From positions 1-35,753 of the forward strand of contig NZ_CALXEG010000034.1 in NCBI RefSeq assembly GCF_944387275.1: a stretch of DNA of 35,753 nucleotides, read 5' to 3'. Each line of letters opens with the position of its first letter. Position 1 is the stretch's first letter. Of the stretch, positions 17,204 to 25,356 are shown one piece after another. The notes beneath the pieces were generated by a model. The model saw only the letters and a program-made list of their open reading frames with translations, did no database searches and was not told where the DNA came from. Made by a program: the position numbers and the translations under genes. The DNA is from an uncultured Pseudoflavonifractor sp. (GTDB lineage: Bacteria; Bacillota; Clostridia; Oscillospirales; Oscillospiraceae).

Positions 17204-18273
17204 CTCTCCACCTCCCGGAAGCAGCGCACCAGATGGCCGCCGACGATGTCCCGCAGCTGGGGCGCCGACTGGCGGCAGCGGTCGGTGGCGTAGGGGCAGC
17301 GGTCGCAGAACCGGCAGCCCTTGGGCATGTCCCCGAAGCTGGGCACCGTGCCCTCAATGGTGTACAGCTCGTCCTTCATCTCGCCCCGGACCCGGGGGAT
17401 GGCCTCCATCAGGCCCTGGGTATAGGGGTGGCGGGCGTTGCGGAACAGCTCGGCCTTGTCCGCGTACTCCACGATCTGGCCCGCGTACATCACGTTGACC
17501 TCGTCGCAGATGTCGGCCACCACGCCCAGGTTGTGGGTGATCATCAGGATGGACATGTTCCGGCCGTGCTGGAGCTGCTTCATCAGGGCCAGGATCTGGG
17601 CCTCCACCGTCACGTCCAGGGCGGTGGTGGGCTCGTCGGCGATGAGGAACTCCGGGTGGAGCACCATGGCCATGGCGATGCAGATGCGCTGGCGCAGGCC
17701 GCCGGAGAGCTGGTGGGGATAGGACTTGTAGCGCCGCTCCGGCTCCGGGATACCCACGTCCCGGAAGCTCTGGAGCACCCGCTCGGTGGCCTCCTTCTTG
17801 GAGACCTTCTCGTGGAGCAGTATGGCCTCCCGCACCTGCTTGCCCACGGTGATGGACGGGTTCAGGGCGGTCATGGGCTCCTGGAAGATCATGGTGATGT
17901 TGTGGCCCCGGATGGAGCGCATCTGTTTTTCACTCAGGGCGGTGATATCCACGGCCCCGTCGGGGAGCGGGCGTTCCGGCGTCAGGGCGCCCTTCTTTTT
18001 TGTGTCCGGGCTCTGGCGCAGCCGCTCCAGGTCGGCCGCATTGCCGGGGTAGTACAGGATGGACCCGGACTGGATGCGGATGGGGTGGTCCAGCAGGCGC
18101 ATGAGGGAGCGGGCGGTCATGGACTTGCCGCAGCCGGACTCTCCCACCAGGCCCACCGTCTTGCCCCGGGGGATGGTCAGATTCACTCCGTCCACCGGCG
18201 CCACCAGCTGCCCGTTTTTCAGGGGCAGCACGGTGTGCAGGTTGTTGACTTGGATCAAAATATCGTTGTTCAT
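17200..18273 (-). CDS. oppD: Oligopeptide/dipeptide ABC transporter ATPase (OppD-type)
   Basis: Start ATG 18273 gives about 357 residues, with a GGGGAA-type site upstream; the open frame upstream of it is not family sequence. Walker A GESGCGKSM lies near residue 40, the MIFQEPMTALNP Q-loop follows, then LSGGLRQRICIAMAM and FLIADEPTTALD. The C-terminal HPYTQGLMEAIPRV and CRFCDRCPYATDRC cysteine cluster mark OppD. The signature reads LSGGLRQ rather than LSGGQRQ, a common variation in this subfamily. It works with the OppF-type partner as a heterodimer. Confidence 0.92.
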   Translation of the reverse strand: MNNDILIQVNNLHTVLPLKNGQLVAPVDGVNLTIPRGKTVGLVGESGCGKSMTARSLMRLLDHPIRIQSGSILYYPGNAADLERLRQSPDTKKKGALTPERPLPDGAVDITALSEKQMRSIRGHNITMIFQEPMTALNPSITVGKQVREAILLHEKVSKKEATERVLQSFRDVGIPEPERRYKSYPHQLSGGLRQRICIAMAMVLHPEFLIADEPTTALDVTVEAQILALMKQLQHGRNMSILMITHNLGVVADICDEVNVMYAGQIVEYADKAELFRNARHPYTQGLMEAIPRVRGEMKDELYTIEGTVPSFGDMPKGCRFCDRCPYATDRCRQSAPQLRDIVGGHLVRCFREVER

Positions 18274-18307
18274 GGGCGTGTTCCCCTTCTCTTGTCTGTG
18301 GTCCGTC

Positions 18308-19204
18308 TCAGCGGTTCTTGGGGTCCAGGGCATCGGTCAGCCCGTCGCCCAGCAGGTTGAAGCACAGCGTGGTGAGCACAATGGCCAGACCGGGGAAGAT
18401 GCCCAGGTAGGGGTAGGCCCGCATCTGCTCCATGGCCTCGTTGAGCATGGCGCCCCACTCGGGCGCGGGGGCCTGGATACCCATGCCCAGGAAGCTCAGG
18501 CTGGAGGCGGCCATGATGCAGCTGGACACGCTCATCAGCACGTCCACCAGGATGGGGCCGAAGCAGTTGGGCAGGATGTGGCGCACGATGATGGCGGCGC
18601 TGCCGGTGCCGCTGGCCCGGGCGGCCTCCACGTACTCCTGGTGCACCACGTTGAGGACGATGGACCGGATGATCCGGGCGAAGCCGGGCACCGAGGTGAC
18701 CACCAGGGCGATGATGATGCCCCGCATGCCCTTGCCCAGCACGGCCACCAGGGTGAGCATCAGCAGGATGGAGGGGATGCACACCAGGGAGTCCATCACC
18801 CGCATGACCACCACGTCGTACACGCCGCCGAAGTAGGCGCAGGTGGCGCCGATGAGGATGCCCAGCACCATGGAGATGGCGGTGGTGACGATGCCGAAGA
18901 ACAGGGAGTAGCGGGCGCCGTAGAGCACCCGGATGAACACGTCGCGGCCGAACTTGTCCGTGCCGAACCAGTGCTCGGCGCTGGGCCACTGGAGGATCTG
19001 AGAGGTGTTGATGGCGGTGACCTGGGTCTCGTAGTTGAACAGGAAGCCGGAGACGATGGCCACGACGATCATGGCGATAAGTACCACCAGGGCGGCCATG
19101 GAGACGGGGTGGCGGACGAAGTTGTGCCACACGTCTGCCGCCGGACGGGTCTGGCCCGCCAGAGTTGCCAGGCGTTCCTGGCGCTTGCGTCTGCGTTTAG
19201 TCAT
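18308..19204 (-). CDS. oppC: Oligopeptide/dipeptide ABC transporter permease (OppC-type)
   Basis: This 298-residue permease has a basic cytosolic N terminus and a first helix near residues 37-55. After an extracytoplasmic loop carrying HWFGTDKFGRDVFIRVLYGAR, the OppC hallmark, five further helices follow. The EAA loop that docks onto the ATPases is visible as EYVEAARASGTGSAAIIVRHILPN. It follows the OppB-type gene by 14 nt and pairs with it to form the membrane channel. Confidence 0.92.
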   Translation of the reverse strand: MTKRRRKRQERLATLAGQTRPAADVWHNFVRHPVSMAALVVLIAMIVVAIVSGFLFNYETQVTAINTSQILQWPSAEHWFGTDKFGRDVFIRVLYGARYSLFFGIVTTAISMVLGILIGATCAYFGGVYDVVVMRVMDSLVCIPSILLMLTLVAVLGKGMRGIIIALVVTSVPGFARIIRSIVLNVVHQEYVEAARASGTGSAAIIVRHILPNCFGPILVDVLMSVSSCIMAASSLSFLGMGIQAPAPEWGAMLNEAMEQMRAYPYLGIFPGLAIVLTTLCFNLLGDGLTDALDPKNR

Positions 19205-19218
19205 GTCTGCGGTCCTCC

Positions 19219-20145
19219 TCAGCCCATATTATCCCGGATCTTGGGATTGAGCAGTGCGTTGATCAGGTCCATGGCCAGCATGATGAGCATGTAGAGCAGG
19301 GAGAGGAACACAGTGGCGCCCAGCACGACCATAGTCTCTTTCTTGTTGATAGCCTCCAGGATGGCGCTGCCGAAGCCGGGCAGGCCGAAGATTTGCTCGG
19401 CGATGACCGCGCCGCCCAGCAGGCCGGCAAAGCTCATACCCAGCTGGGTGATGACCGGCAGCATGGCGTTGCGCAGCACGTGGATGAACACGATGCGGGC
19501 CGGCCCCGCGCCCTTGGCCCGGGCGGTGCGGACATAGTCCGAGCTCAGGGCCTCCAGCATGGTCATACGCACCATTCTGGCCACGTAGGCGGAGGAGGGG
19601 ATGGCCAGGGTGGCCACGGGCATGACGTAGTTCTTCCAGGAGCCCAGGCCGAAGGTGGGCAGCCAGCCCAGCTGATAGGAGAACAGCAGCATGAGCAGCA
19701 GGCCCAGCCAGAAGCCGGGGATGGACGCCAGGACCAGGGATATGACGGTGGTGCCGGTGTCCGCGATGGTGCCCTTTTTCACCGCCGCCAGCACGCCCAG
19801 CGGGATGCCGATCAGGGCGGCGAAGAAGACGGCCAGCAGGGCCAGCTTCAGGGTGGTGGGGAACTTGGGCATCAGCACCTGGGTCACGGACACGCCGTCG
19901 GAGTAGCGCTCGCCGAAGTCCCCGTGGAGGATGTTGAACATGTACTCGCCGTACCGCACCAGCACGGGCCGGTCGTAGCCCACCTCGTGGTTGTAGGCCG
20001 CAATATCCTCCGGGCTGGCGGTGATGCCCAGGGCCACGCTGCCCGGGCTGCCGGCGGAGAAGGACATGATGACAAAGGTCACCAGCGTAATGATGATGAT
20101 GGAAGGGATCATGAAGAGGATCCGCTTCACGGCAAATTTCAGCAT
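19219..20145 (-). CDS. oppB: Oligopeptide/dipeptide ABC transporter permease (OppB-type)
   Basis: This 308-residue permease has six predicted helices. It carries the OppB N-terminal pattern (MLKFAVKRILFMIPSIIIIT) and the segment leading to YDRPVLVRYGEYMFNILHGD, with FGERYSDG immediately after. The EAA loop appears as DYVRTARAKGAGPARIVFIH. The ATG lies three bases after the stop of the peptidase gene, so the two are probably translationally coupled. That ties the peptidase to the transported substrate. Confidence 0.92.
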   Translation of the reverse strand: MLKFAVKRILFMIPSIIIITLVTFVIMSFSAGSPGSVALGITASPEDIAAYNHEVGYDRPVLVRYGEYMFNILHGDFGERYSDGVSVTQVLMPKFPTTLKLALLAVFFAALIGIPLGVLAAVKKGTIADTGTTVISLVLASIPGFWLGLLLMLLFSYQLGWLPTFGLGSWKNYVMPVATLAIPSSAYVARMVRMTMLEALSSDYVRTARAKGAGPARIVFIHVLRNAMLPVITQLGMSFAGLLGGAVIAEQIFGLPGFGSAILEAINKKETMVVLGATVFLSLLYMLIMLAMDLINALLNPKIRDNMG

Positions 20146-20148
20146 GGA

Positions 20149-22119
20149 TCAGGACTCCTTCAGGTGCTCTTCCAGGAACAGCTGCATTTCGGCGATGGTT
20201 CTCCAGAACACCTCGCCCTTACCCCGGTCATGACTGCCTTCCGCCAGTACACGCAGCAGGATGGGGTTCTCGCTCTGGTTTTCCGCCTGCATCCTGGCGG
20301 CAAATTTCTTGCCGTGGTAAGGCGGAACGTTGTTGTCCAGCTCCCCGGTCTGGATATAGGTGGGGGGATAGTCCGTCTTACGCACGTTGTGGTAGGGGGA
20401 GTAGCTCAGCAGGTACTGGAACATCTCCTTGCTCTCCCTGGGATTGCCGTACTCCGTGATGTACATGGGGCCCCGGTCGTCCTCGGCAAAGTGGATCATA
20501 TCCGTGTGGGGCACCGAGTCGATGACGCAGCCCCACAGGTCGGGCCGCATGGTCACCAGGGCGGACATGAGCAGGCCGCCGTTGGAGCAGCCGGCGATGC
20601 CGATCTTCCCGGCACGGGTCCAGCCGTCCCGGATGATCTGCTCGGCAATGCCGATGAAGTCCTCATAGCAGTGGCGCTTGTTCATGGCCATGCCGGCCTC
20701 GTGCCACTTGGGGCCGTACTCGTTGCCGCCCCGCAGGTTGCAGTGGACATAGATGCCGCCGTTTTCCACCCACTTGGGTACGATCACCTGGGTGACCATC
20801 TCCTGGTAGCTGGGGGGCATGGAGATGTTGTAGCCGCCGTAGGCGTACATGAGCACCGGCGCGCAGCCGTCGGGGCGGGCGTCCCGCTTGCGCACGATGT
20901 AGTAGGGGATGGGGGTGCCGTCCCCGGTGGAGGGGGCGAAGTGCTGCTCCACCACCTGGTCGGGGTACTCCGCCCGGGAGCCGGCCACCGCGGTGGTCAG
21001 GGCCGAGCCGTCAAAGCGCAGGATGCTGGGGGGGATGAGGAAGGACTCGAACCGGAGGAACACGCCGTCCTTGGCCCGGCCCGCCAGGGACAGGGCGCCG
21101 AAGGGGCTGGGCAGCGGCACCTCCTGGCCGGTCTTCAGGGACAGCAGGCGGCTGCTCACGTCCTGGCAGGCCAGGATGTACAGCTCCCCGTTGAGGGAAA
21201 AACCGTCGTCCAGGATCCGCTGGCTCTCGGGCAGCACCACCTGGGTCTGGCCGGAGCCGGACACCCGGATCACCGCGCCCCGTTCGGCCTCGGACACCGT
21301 AATAAAGTAGTGGGCGCCGTCCAGGGAGTCCAGGTACTTCCACTCCACCGGCTTGTCGGTGAGCACGGCGGCGGCGCCGTCGGCGGTGCGGATGGCCACC
21401 CAGCGGGCCAGGGCGTAGTCCTGGCACACCGCGGCCATCACATAGGCGCCGTCCTCCGAGGGGTAGACCTGGCCGAAGATGGCGTAGCTGTCGTCCTCGT
21501 AGACCACGGTCTCCGCTCCGGCGGCCGGGTCGTAGCGGTAGAACACCGAGTGGCTCTCCTGGGTCTCGGAGTTGGCCTTGGTGGAGGAGTAGTACAGGCA
21601 GCCGTCGCCCTTGGACCAGCACAGGCTGAACACGCCGTGGACCTCGTGGAGGAGGATGCGGCTGTCCATGTCGCACAGGGCCACGCTGGGCCGGGCCGCG
21701 CCGGGGTGCTGCACCATCAGGGCCATGATGCTCTCGTTGGCGGGGCAGGGGGAGGCGCTGAAGACCTGCAGGCCGTCCAGCGCGTGGACCTGGGGCAGGC
21801 CGCCCACGTCCTCCAGCTTTTCGTTGAACACCCGGACCTTGTAGTCGCCGTCCTCCACCACGGAGGACAGGAAGCCGTTCCGCCAGGGGATCAGCTCCCG
21901 GGGCAGCACAGGCAGCTTGTCCGCCTTGAGCTGTTCCATTTTCTCATTGAGGGGACGGAAGGAGAAATAGGCGTCGGTAAAGGCGTTTTCCCGGGCCACA
22001 AAGTCCAGCACCTGGGGGTCCTTGGCGTTGCGCAGCCAGGCGAAGGGGTCGGGCAGCCGGGTGCCGAACCAGTCCTCCACACGGTCCACGGTGGGGCAGG
22101 CGGGATATTGATACTTCAT
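20149..22119 (-). CDS. Prolyl oligopeptidase (S9 family serine peptidase)
   Basis: This 656-residue enzyme has no signal peptide, so it is cytosolic. The N terminus (CPTVDRVEDWFGTRLPDPFAWL) is the S9A signature. A beta-propeller region follows to about residue 400, and an alpha/beta-hydrolase domain closes it. The nucleophile lies in GIAGCSNGG. The catalytic Asp is probably in GELDNNVPPYHGKKF and the His in EGSHDRGKG. Members cut short peptides after proline. Start ATG 22119 overlaps the stop of the amidohydrolase gene (ATGA); the longer open frame upstream lies within that gene. Its place between the importer and the amidohydrolases suggests it digests imported proline-containing peptides. 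Confidence 0.93.
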   Translation of the reverse strand: MKYQYPACPTVDRVEDWFGTRLPDPFAWLRNAKDPQVLDFVARENAFTDAYFSFRPLNEKMEQLKADKLPVLPRELIPWRNGFLSSVVEDGDYKVRVFNEKLEDVGGLPQVHALDGLQVFSASPCPANESIMALMVQHPGAARPSVALCDMDSRILLHEVHGVFSLCWSKGDGCLYYSSTKANSETQESHSVFYRYDPAAGAETVVYEDDSYAIFGQVYPSEDGAYVMAAVCQDYALARWVAIRTADGAAAVLTDKPVEWKYLDSLDGAHYFITVSEAERGAVIRVSGSGQTQVVLPESQRILDDGFSLNGELYILACQDVSSRLLSLKTGQEVPLPSPFGALSLAGRAKDGVFLRFESFLIPPSILRFDGSALTTAVAGSRAEYPDQVVEQHFAPSTGDGTPIPYYIVRKRDARPDGCAPVLMYAYGGYNISMPPSYQEMVTQVIVPKWVENGGIYVHCNLRGGNEYGPKWHEAGMAMNKRHCYEDFIGIAEQIIRDGWTRAGKIGIAGCSNGGLLMSALVTMRPDLWGCVIDSVPHTDMIHFAEDDRGPMYITEYGNPRESKEMFQYLLSYSPYHNVRKTDYPPTYIQTGELDNNVPPYHGKKFAARMQAENQSENPILLRVLAEGSHDRGKGEVFWRTIAEMQLFLEEHLKES

Positions 22120-23273
22120 GATGCGCTGCCCTCCCGGTAGACCGTTTCGCCGTCGATGATGACCTGCTCCAGAATGGCGTCGGTGGCCACGGTGGGCATC
22201 TTGCTCCAGATCAGGATGTCCGCGTCCTTGCCCACGGTGAGGGAGCCCACCCGGTCCGACACGCCCACGATCTTGGCGGCGTTGCTGGTGACCATGGCCA
22301 GGGCCCGGACCGGGTCCATGCCCCGGCGGACGCACTCGCCCATCTCAAAGAGCAGCATGTTCACGGTGGTGACAGGGCCGTCGGTCATGACGGCCACGCT
22401 CACGCCCTCGTCGTCCAGGCCCTTGCAGCACTCATAGTCCAGCTTGCCGCCCTCGCCGGGGAACAGGGGCTCGCAGGTGGGCCCGAAGATGACGCCGTGG
22501 ATGTGGGGGTCGTTGAGCTCCTCCAGGAAGTCGCTGGCGCCCTGGGCGTGGTCCACGGTCACCAGGATGTCGAACTCCTTGGCGATCTCCAGCAGGGTCA
22601 TCATGTCGTGCATGTAGCTGTGGACCTTCAGGGGGATCTTCTTCTCCAGCACGGGGATGCCGTGCTCCAGGCCCAGGTCGTAGGGGGGCAGCTTGGCGGG
22701 GTCGTCCCCGGCGTCGGCCTTCTTCTGCATGTACTCTTTCACATTGCGCAGGTAGGTGCGCATGATGTTGGCGATGGCCATACGGGTCATGGGGGCCTGG
22801 TTCCTGGGGGAGTAGCAGCCCTTGGGGTTGATGCCCATGGCCGCCTTCATGGCCACGGGGCGGCGCACCAGCCGGTCCTTGCCGGCGGACTTGTAGGCCA
22901 CCACCCAGCCGCACACCACGTTGGCCGAGCCGGGCGCCACGCAGGAGGTGGTGATGCCCTGACGGATGACCGTGTCAAAGATCTCGTCCCGGGGGTTGAT
23001 GCCGTAGTAGGCGTCCAGCTCGGGGGTGAGGGGGTTGGTGATCTCGTTGAGGTCCTCCTGATTGGGGCCGCTCCCCATGATGCCGCCCACGTGGCTGTGG
23101 GCGTCCACAAAGCCGGGGGTGACGCACTTGCCGGCGGCGTCGATGACCTGGGCCCCTTCGGTGGACAGGTTGGGCCCGATCTCGGTGATCTTGCCGTTGT
23201 CCACCCGCAGGTCCGCCTGGATCACGCCCTGCCCGTCCATGGTATAGAGGGTACCGTTCTGGATTACATACAT
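22116..23273 (-). CDS. Amidohydrolase-superfamily metal-dependent hydrolase
   Basis: The protein has 385 residues and starts at ATG 23273. It has a composite N- and C-terminal beta-sandwich (TLYTMDGQGVIQADLRVDNG; GSLTVGKDADILIWS) around a TIM barrel. Metal-ligand motifs are present: TPGFVDAHSHVG (the HxH of strand 1), histidines in LKVHSYMHD and TVDHAQG, and the late aspartate in AVMTDGPVTT. Relatives include imidazolonepropionase-like and dipeptidase-like enzymes that hydrolyse amide bonds of peptides or cyclic amides; the substrate here is unknown. The start overlaps the upstream paralogue by 10 nt. The extended frame above 23273 is a shadow. Confidence 0.9.
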   Translation of the reverse strand: MYVIQNGTLYTMDGQGVIQADLRVDNGKITEIGPNLSTEGAQVIDAAGKCVTPGFVDAHSHVGGIMGSGPNQEDLNEITNPLTPELDAYYGINPRDEIFDTVIRQGITTSCVAPGSANVVCGWVVAYKSAGKDRLVRRPVAMKAAMGINPKGCYSPRNQAPMTRMAIANIMRTYLRNVKEYMQKKADAGDDPAKLPPYDLGLEHGIPVLEKKIPLKVHSYMHDMMTLLEIAKEFDILVTVDHAQGASDFLEELNDPHIHGVIFGPTCEPLFPGEGGKLDYECCKGLDDEGVSVAVMTDGPVTTVNMLLFEMGECVRRGMDPVRALAMVTSNAAKIVGVSDRVGSLTVGKDADILIWSKMPTVATDAILEQVIIDGETVYREGSAS

Positions 23274-24424
23274 TTCATTGCATCCCCTTCCTGATAGATG
23301 ACCTGGCCGGCCTGATAGGTGCGCACGATATGGGCCTGGTAGCTCTCCAGCGGATTGGCGTTCCAGATGACCACATCCGCCCGCAGGCTCTCCCGGAGGG
23401 AGCCGGTGATATCGTCCACCCCCATGAGCTTGGCGGGGACGCTGGTGAGCATGGGCAGCACGGCGGCGCTGTCGTGGAGGACCTTCATCATCTCGATGCC
23501 GTTCCAGATCATGTCCTCCCGGGCGCCCAGGCTGTTGGTATAGGTGCCGCTGAAGGCCACGGGCACGCCCTGCTTCCACAGCTTGGCGATGCCGTTCCAG
23601 TCCAGGGTCATGGCGTCCTTGTCCAGGGGGTTGGAGGCCACCCGGACGATGACGGGGATCTTGTGCTCCACGATCCAGTCCTCCTCACCGGTGAGGCCGA
23701 AGCCGTTGAGCAGCACCAGCTTCACCTTGGGGTAGTTCTGGAGGATGTCCCACACCTGCCGGGCGGAGTTGGCGCTGTCGCAGGACACGAACAGGGGCAG
23801 CTCGCCGTCCACCACCTGCTTGAGGGCCAGCAGCTTGTCGTCCTTGGGCTTGTCCGCCTCCTCCTTGTACTCGGCGGCCTTGCGCAGCTGGAGGTCGAAG
23901 TTGGCGAAGATCCACATGCGGGTCTGGGGCGCCTGGGGACGGGCGCCGTAGGTGCGCTTCAGGCTGGAGGTGACGGAGGCCATCATGCCGCAGCTCCGCT
24001 TCAGGCACATCCGGTAGGGGTTGACGCCGTCCACACAGAACATGGCGATGGTGCCGCCGAACAGGTTGTTGTCCGTGGGGCCCACGCCGCAGCAGGTCAG
24101 ACCGAAGGCGCCCAGCTGCTGGTAGGTGGCGGCCCGGCCGTTGAAGGCGTAGAAGCCGTCCAGTTCCGGCATGATGGGGTTGCTGCGCTCATCGTTGTCG
24201 TTGGAGGACGGGCGGATCTCCGTCATGGACCCGTTCACGCCCCAGATGGAGATGGGCTGGACAAAACCGGGCATGACCTCCATACCGGCGGCGTCAAACA
24301 CCTCTTCTCCGGGCAGCGGCGCAAGGTCGGCGCCGATGGAGCGGATCATCCCGTCCTCCATGCGCAGATCCTGGTGAGCCACGTTGCCAAGGCCATCGTG
24401 GATGCGGCCATTTTTGATCAGCAT
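23264..24424 (-). CDS. Amidohydrolase paralogue lacking metal ligands (probable pseudoenzyme)
   Basis: This 386-residue first gene of the operon is collinear with the amidohydrolase that follows it. Matching landmarks include PGFV, NPIMPELDGFYAFN, AMFCVDGVNPYRM, KRTYGARPQAPQTRM and GSLRESLRADVVIWN. Where the neighbour has AHSH it reads PISI. The histidines in its neighbour's VHSYMHD and VDHAQG are also absent at the aligned places (VSCDSANS, NGFGLTGE), and the late TDGP becomes SGTY. The frame is full length with a good RBS (GGAAGGGG), so it is maintained. It may form a complex with its paralogue or bind ligand without hydrolysis (inference). Confidence 0.85.
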   Translation of the reverse strand: MLIKNGRIHDGLGNVAHQDLRMEDGMIRSIGADLAPLPGEEVFDAAGMEVMPGFVQPISIWGVNGSMTEIRPSSNDNDERSNPIMPELDGFYAFNGRAATYQQLGAFGLTCCGVGPTDNNLFGGTIAMFCVDGVNPYRMCLKRSCGMMASVTSSLKRTYGARPQAPQTRMWIFANFDLQLRKAAEYKEEADKPKDDKLLALKQVVDGELPLFVSCDSANSARQVWDILQNYPKVKLVLLNGFGLTGEEDWIVEHKIPVIVRVASNPLDKDAMTLDWNGIAKLWKQGVPVAFSGTYTNSLGAREDMIWNGIEMMKVLHDSAAVLPMLTSVPAKLMGVDDITGSLRESLRADVVIWNANPLESYQAHIVRTYQAGQVIYQEGDAMKCM

Positions 24425-24462
24425 AGTGTTCCCCTTCCTTTACTGTAATTTACTGTCTCGCG

Positions 24463-24505
24463 TTAGCACTTAGGTGTATTAGCACTTAGGTGTATTAGCG
24501 TGCAA
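24463..24505 (-). promoter_or_regulatory. Promoter of the peptide operon with 16-bp tandem repeats
   Basis: The 16-mer TTAGCACTTAGGTGTA occurs at 24463-24478 and again at 24479-24494, followed by a partial third copy. On the minus strand TTGCAC (24500-24505) and TAATAC (24476-24481) form a promoter with an 18-bp spacer overlapping the repeats. Each repeat contains the near-palindrome CACTTAGGTG, so the divergent TetR-type protein could bind here. Confidence 0.6.
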
Positions 24506-24555
24506 AAGTGATAGGGTATAAAAACCCCTTGGTTGATTGAATGGTTCTATTTTAC

Positions 24556-24571
24556 TGTAAACACGTTTACA
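24556..24571. promoter_or_regulatory. Palindromic operator candidate between the TetR-type gene and the operon
   Basis: TGTAAACACGTTTACA is a perfect 7-bp inverted repeat around two central bases. It lies in the divergent intergenic region and is the size of a TetR-family operator. A plus-strand TATAAT at 24622-24627 serves the TetR-type gene. Confidence 0.55.
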
Positions 24572-24666
24572 ACGCAAGAGCAGATTCGACAAAATGTGGT
24601 GCAAAATTTTTGCCATTGTGTTATAATCCGCCTGTGTCTATCATTGAAAAAAGGATGATCATTCCT

Positions 24667-25293
24667 ATGAACCCAAAACCAGCCTTTCGCCGCCTGCCTG
24701 CGGAGAAGCAGCAGGACCTGCTCAATACCGCCATGGAGCTCTATGCCACCTACCCCTACGAGCAGGTGACAGCACGGCTGCTGTGCACCAATATGGGGAT
24801 CAATCCCGCCACATTTTACCGCTACTTCGACTCCAAAGACAGCCTGATGCTCTATCTGGTGGACGTCATCCAGCAGCGGTATCTGGCCTACCACATGGAC
24901 CAGCTGGAGCGCCTGGGGGACCATGAGAGCAGCTATTTTCCCCCGTTTTCCCTGGAGCAGCCGGACTATTGCACGGACCTGGAGAACCGGTTCCTGATCG
25001 CCTGCAACAAATTCCCCATGGAGGTGATCCACGACATCATGTTCCGCCTGTCCTCCGGCAATGAGACCTATTACCGGGCCGTTTTGGAGCGGGAGCGGGC
25101 GGCGGGCAGACTGCGGGAGGACGTGGACATCGACCTGATCGCCTATATGTACGCCACCACCGGCTATAACCTGATGGCCTATTGCATGAAGCACGGATTG
25201 AACCAGCAGGAGTACGTGGACCGGAAGCTCTACTTTTTCTATGACTTCTTTTATCACGGCATTTTGACCGGGGAGGGCGGGAAGGAGCAGTAG
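24667..25293 (+). CDS. TetR/AcrR-family transcriptional regulator
   Basis: The protein has 208 residues and starts at ATG 24667, with AAGGATGAT upstream. An earlier in-frame ATG at 24655 overlaps the ribosome site and is less likely. The N-terminal helix-turn-helix spans residues 15-60 (EQVTARLLCTNMGINPATFY, then RYFDSKDSL). The C-terminal helical domain is the ligand-binding and dimer part. It is transcribed divergently from the amidohydrolase-peptidase-Opp operon across 242 bases holding a tandem repeat and a palindrome, so it is the obvious candidate regulator of that operon. Confidence 0.88.
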   Translation: MNPKPAFRRLPAEKQQDLLNTAMELYATYPYEQVTARLLCTNMGINPATFYRYFDSKDSLMLYLVDVIQQRYLAYHMDQLERLGDHESSYFPPFSLEQPDYCTDLENRFLIACNKFPMEVIHDIMFRLSSGNETYYRAVLERERAAGRLREDVDIDLIAYMYATTGYNLMAYCMKHGLNQQEYVDRKLYFFYDFFYHGILTGEGGKEQ

Positions 25294-25311
25294 CGTCTGT
25301 CCCGGCACAGG

Positions 25312-25343
25312 AAAACGCCGCCCATCAGCCGGGCGGCGTTTTT
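25312..25343. terminator. Bidirectional terminator between the TetR-type and XRE genes
   Basis: A 12-bp stem (AAAACGCCGCCC / GGGCGGCGTTTT) has T runs on both strands. It serves the two converging genes. Confidence 0.85.
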
Positions 25344-25356
25344 CGTCCATAAGCTC

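Noticed and set aside
19393..22140. 915-codon open frame on the plus strand opposite oppB and the peptidase
   Set aside because: Same shadow effect; the minus-strand genes have clear motifs and coupled starts.
24463..24500. CRISPR-like repeats
   Set aside because: The repeats are 16 bp, directly adjacent without spacers, and sit in a promoter; no cas genes are present.
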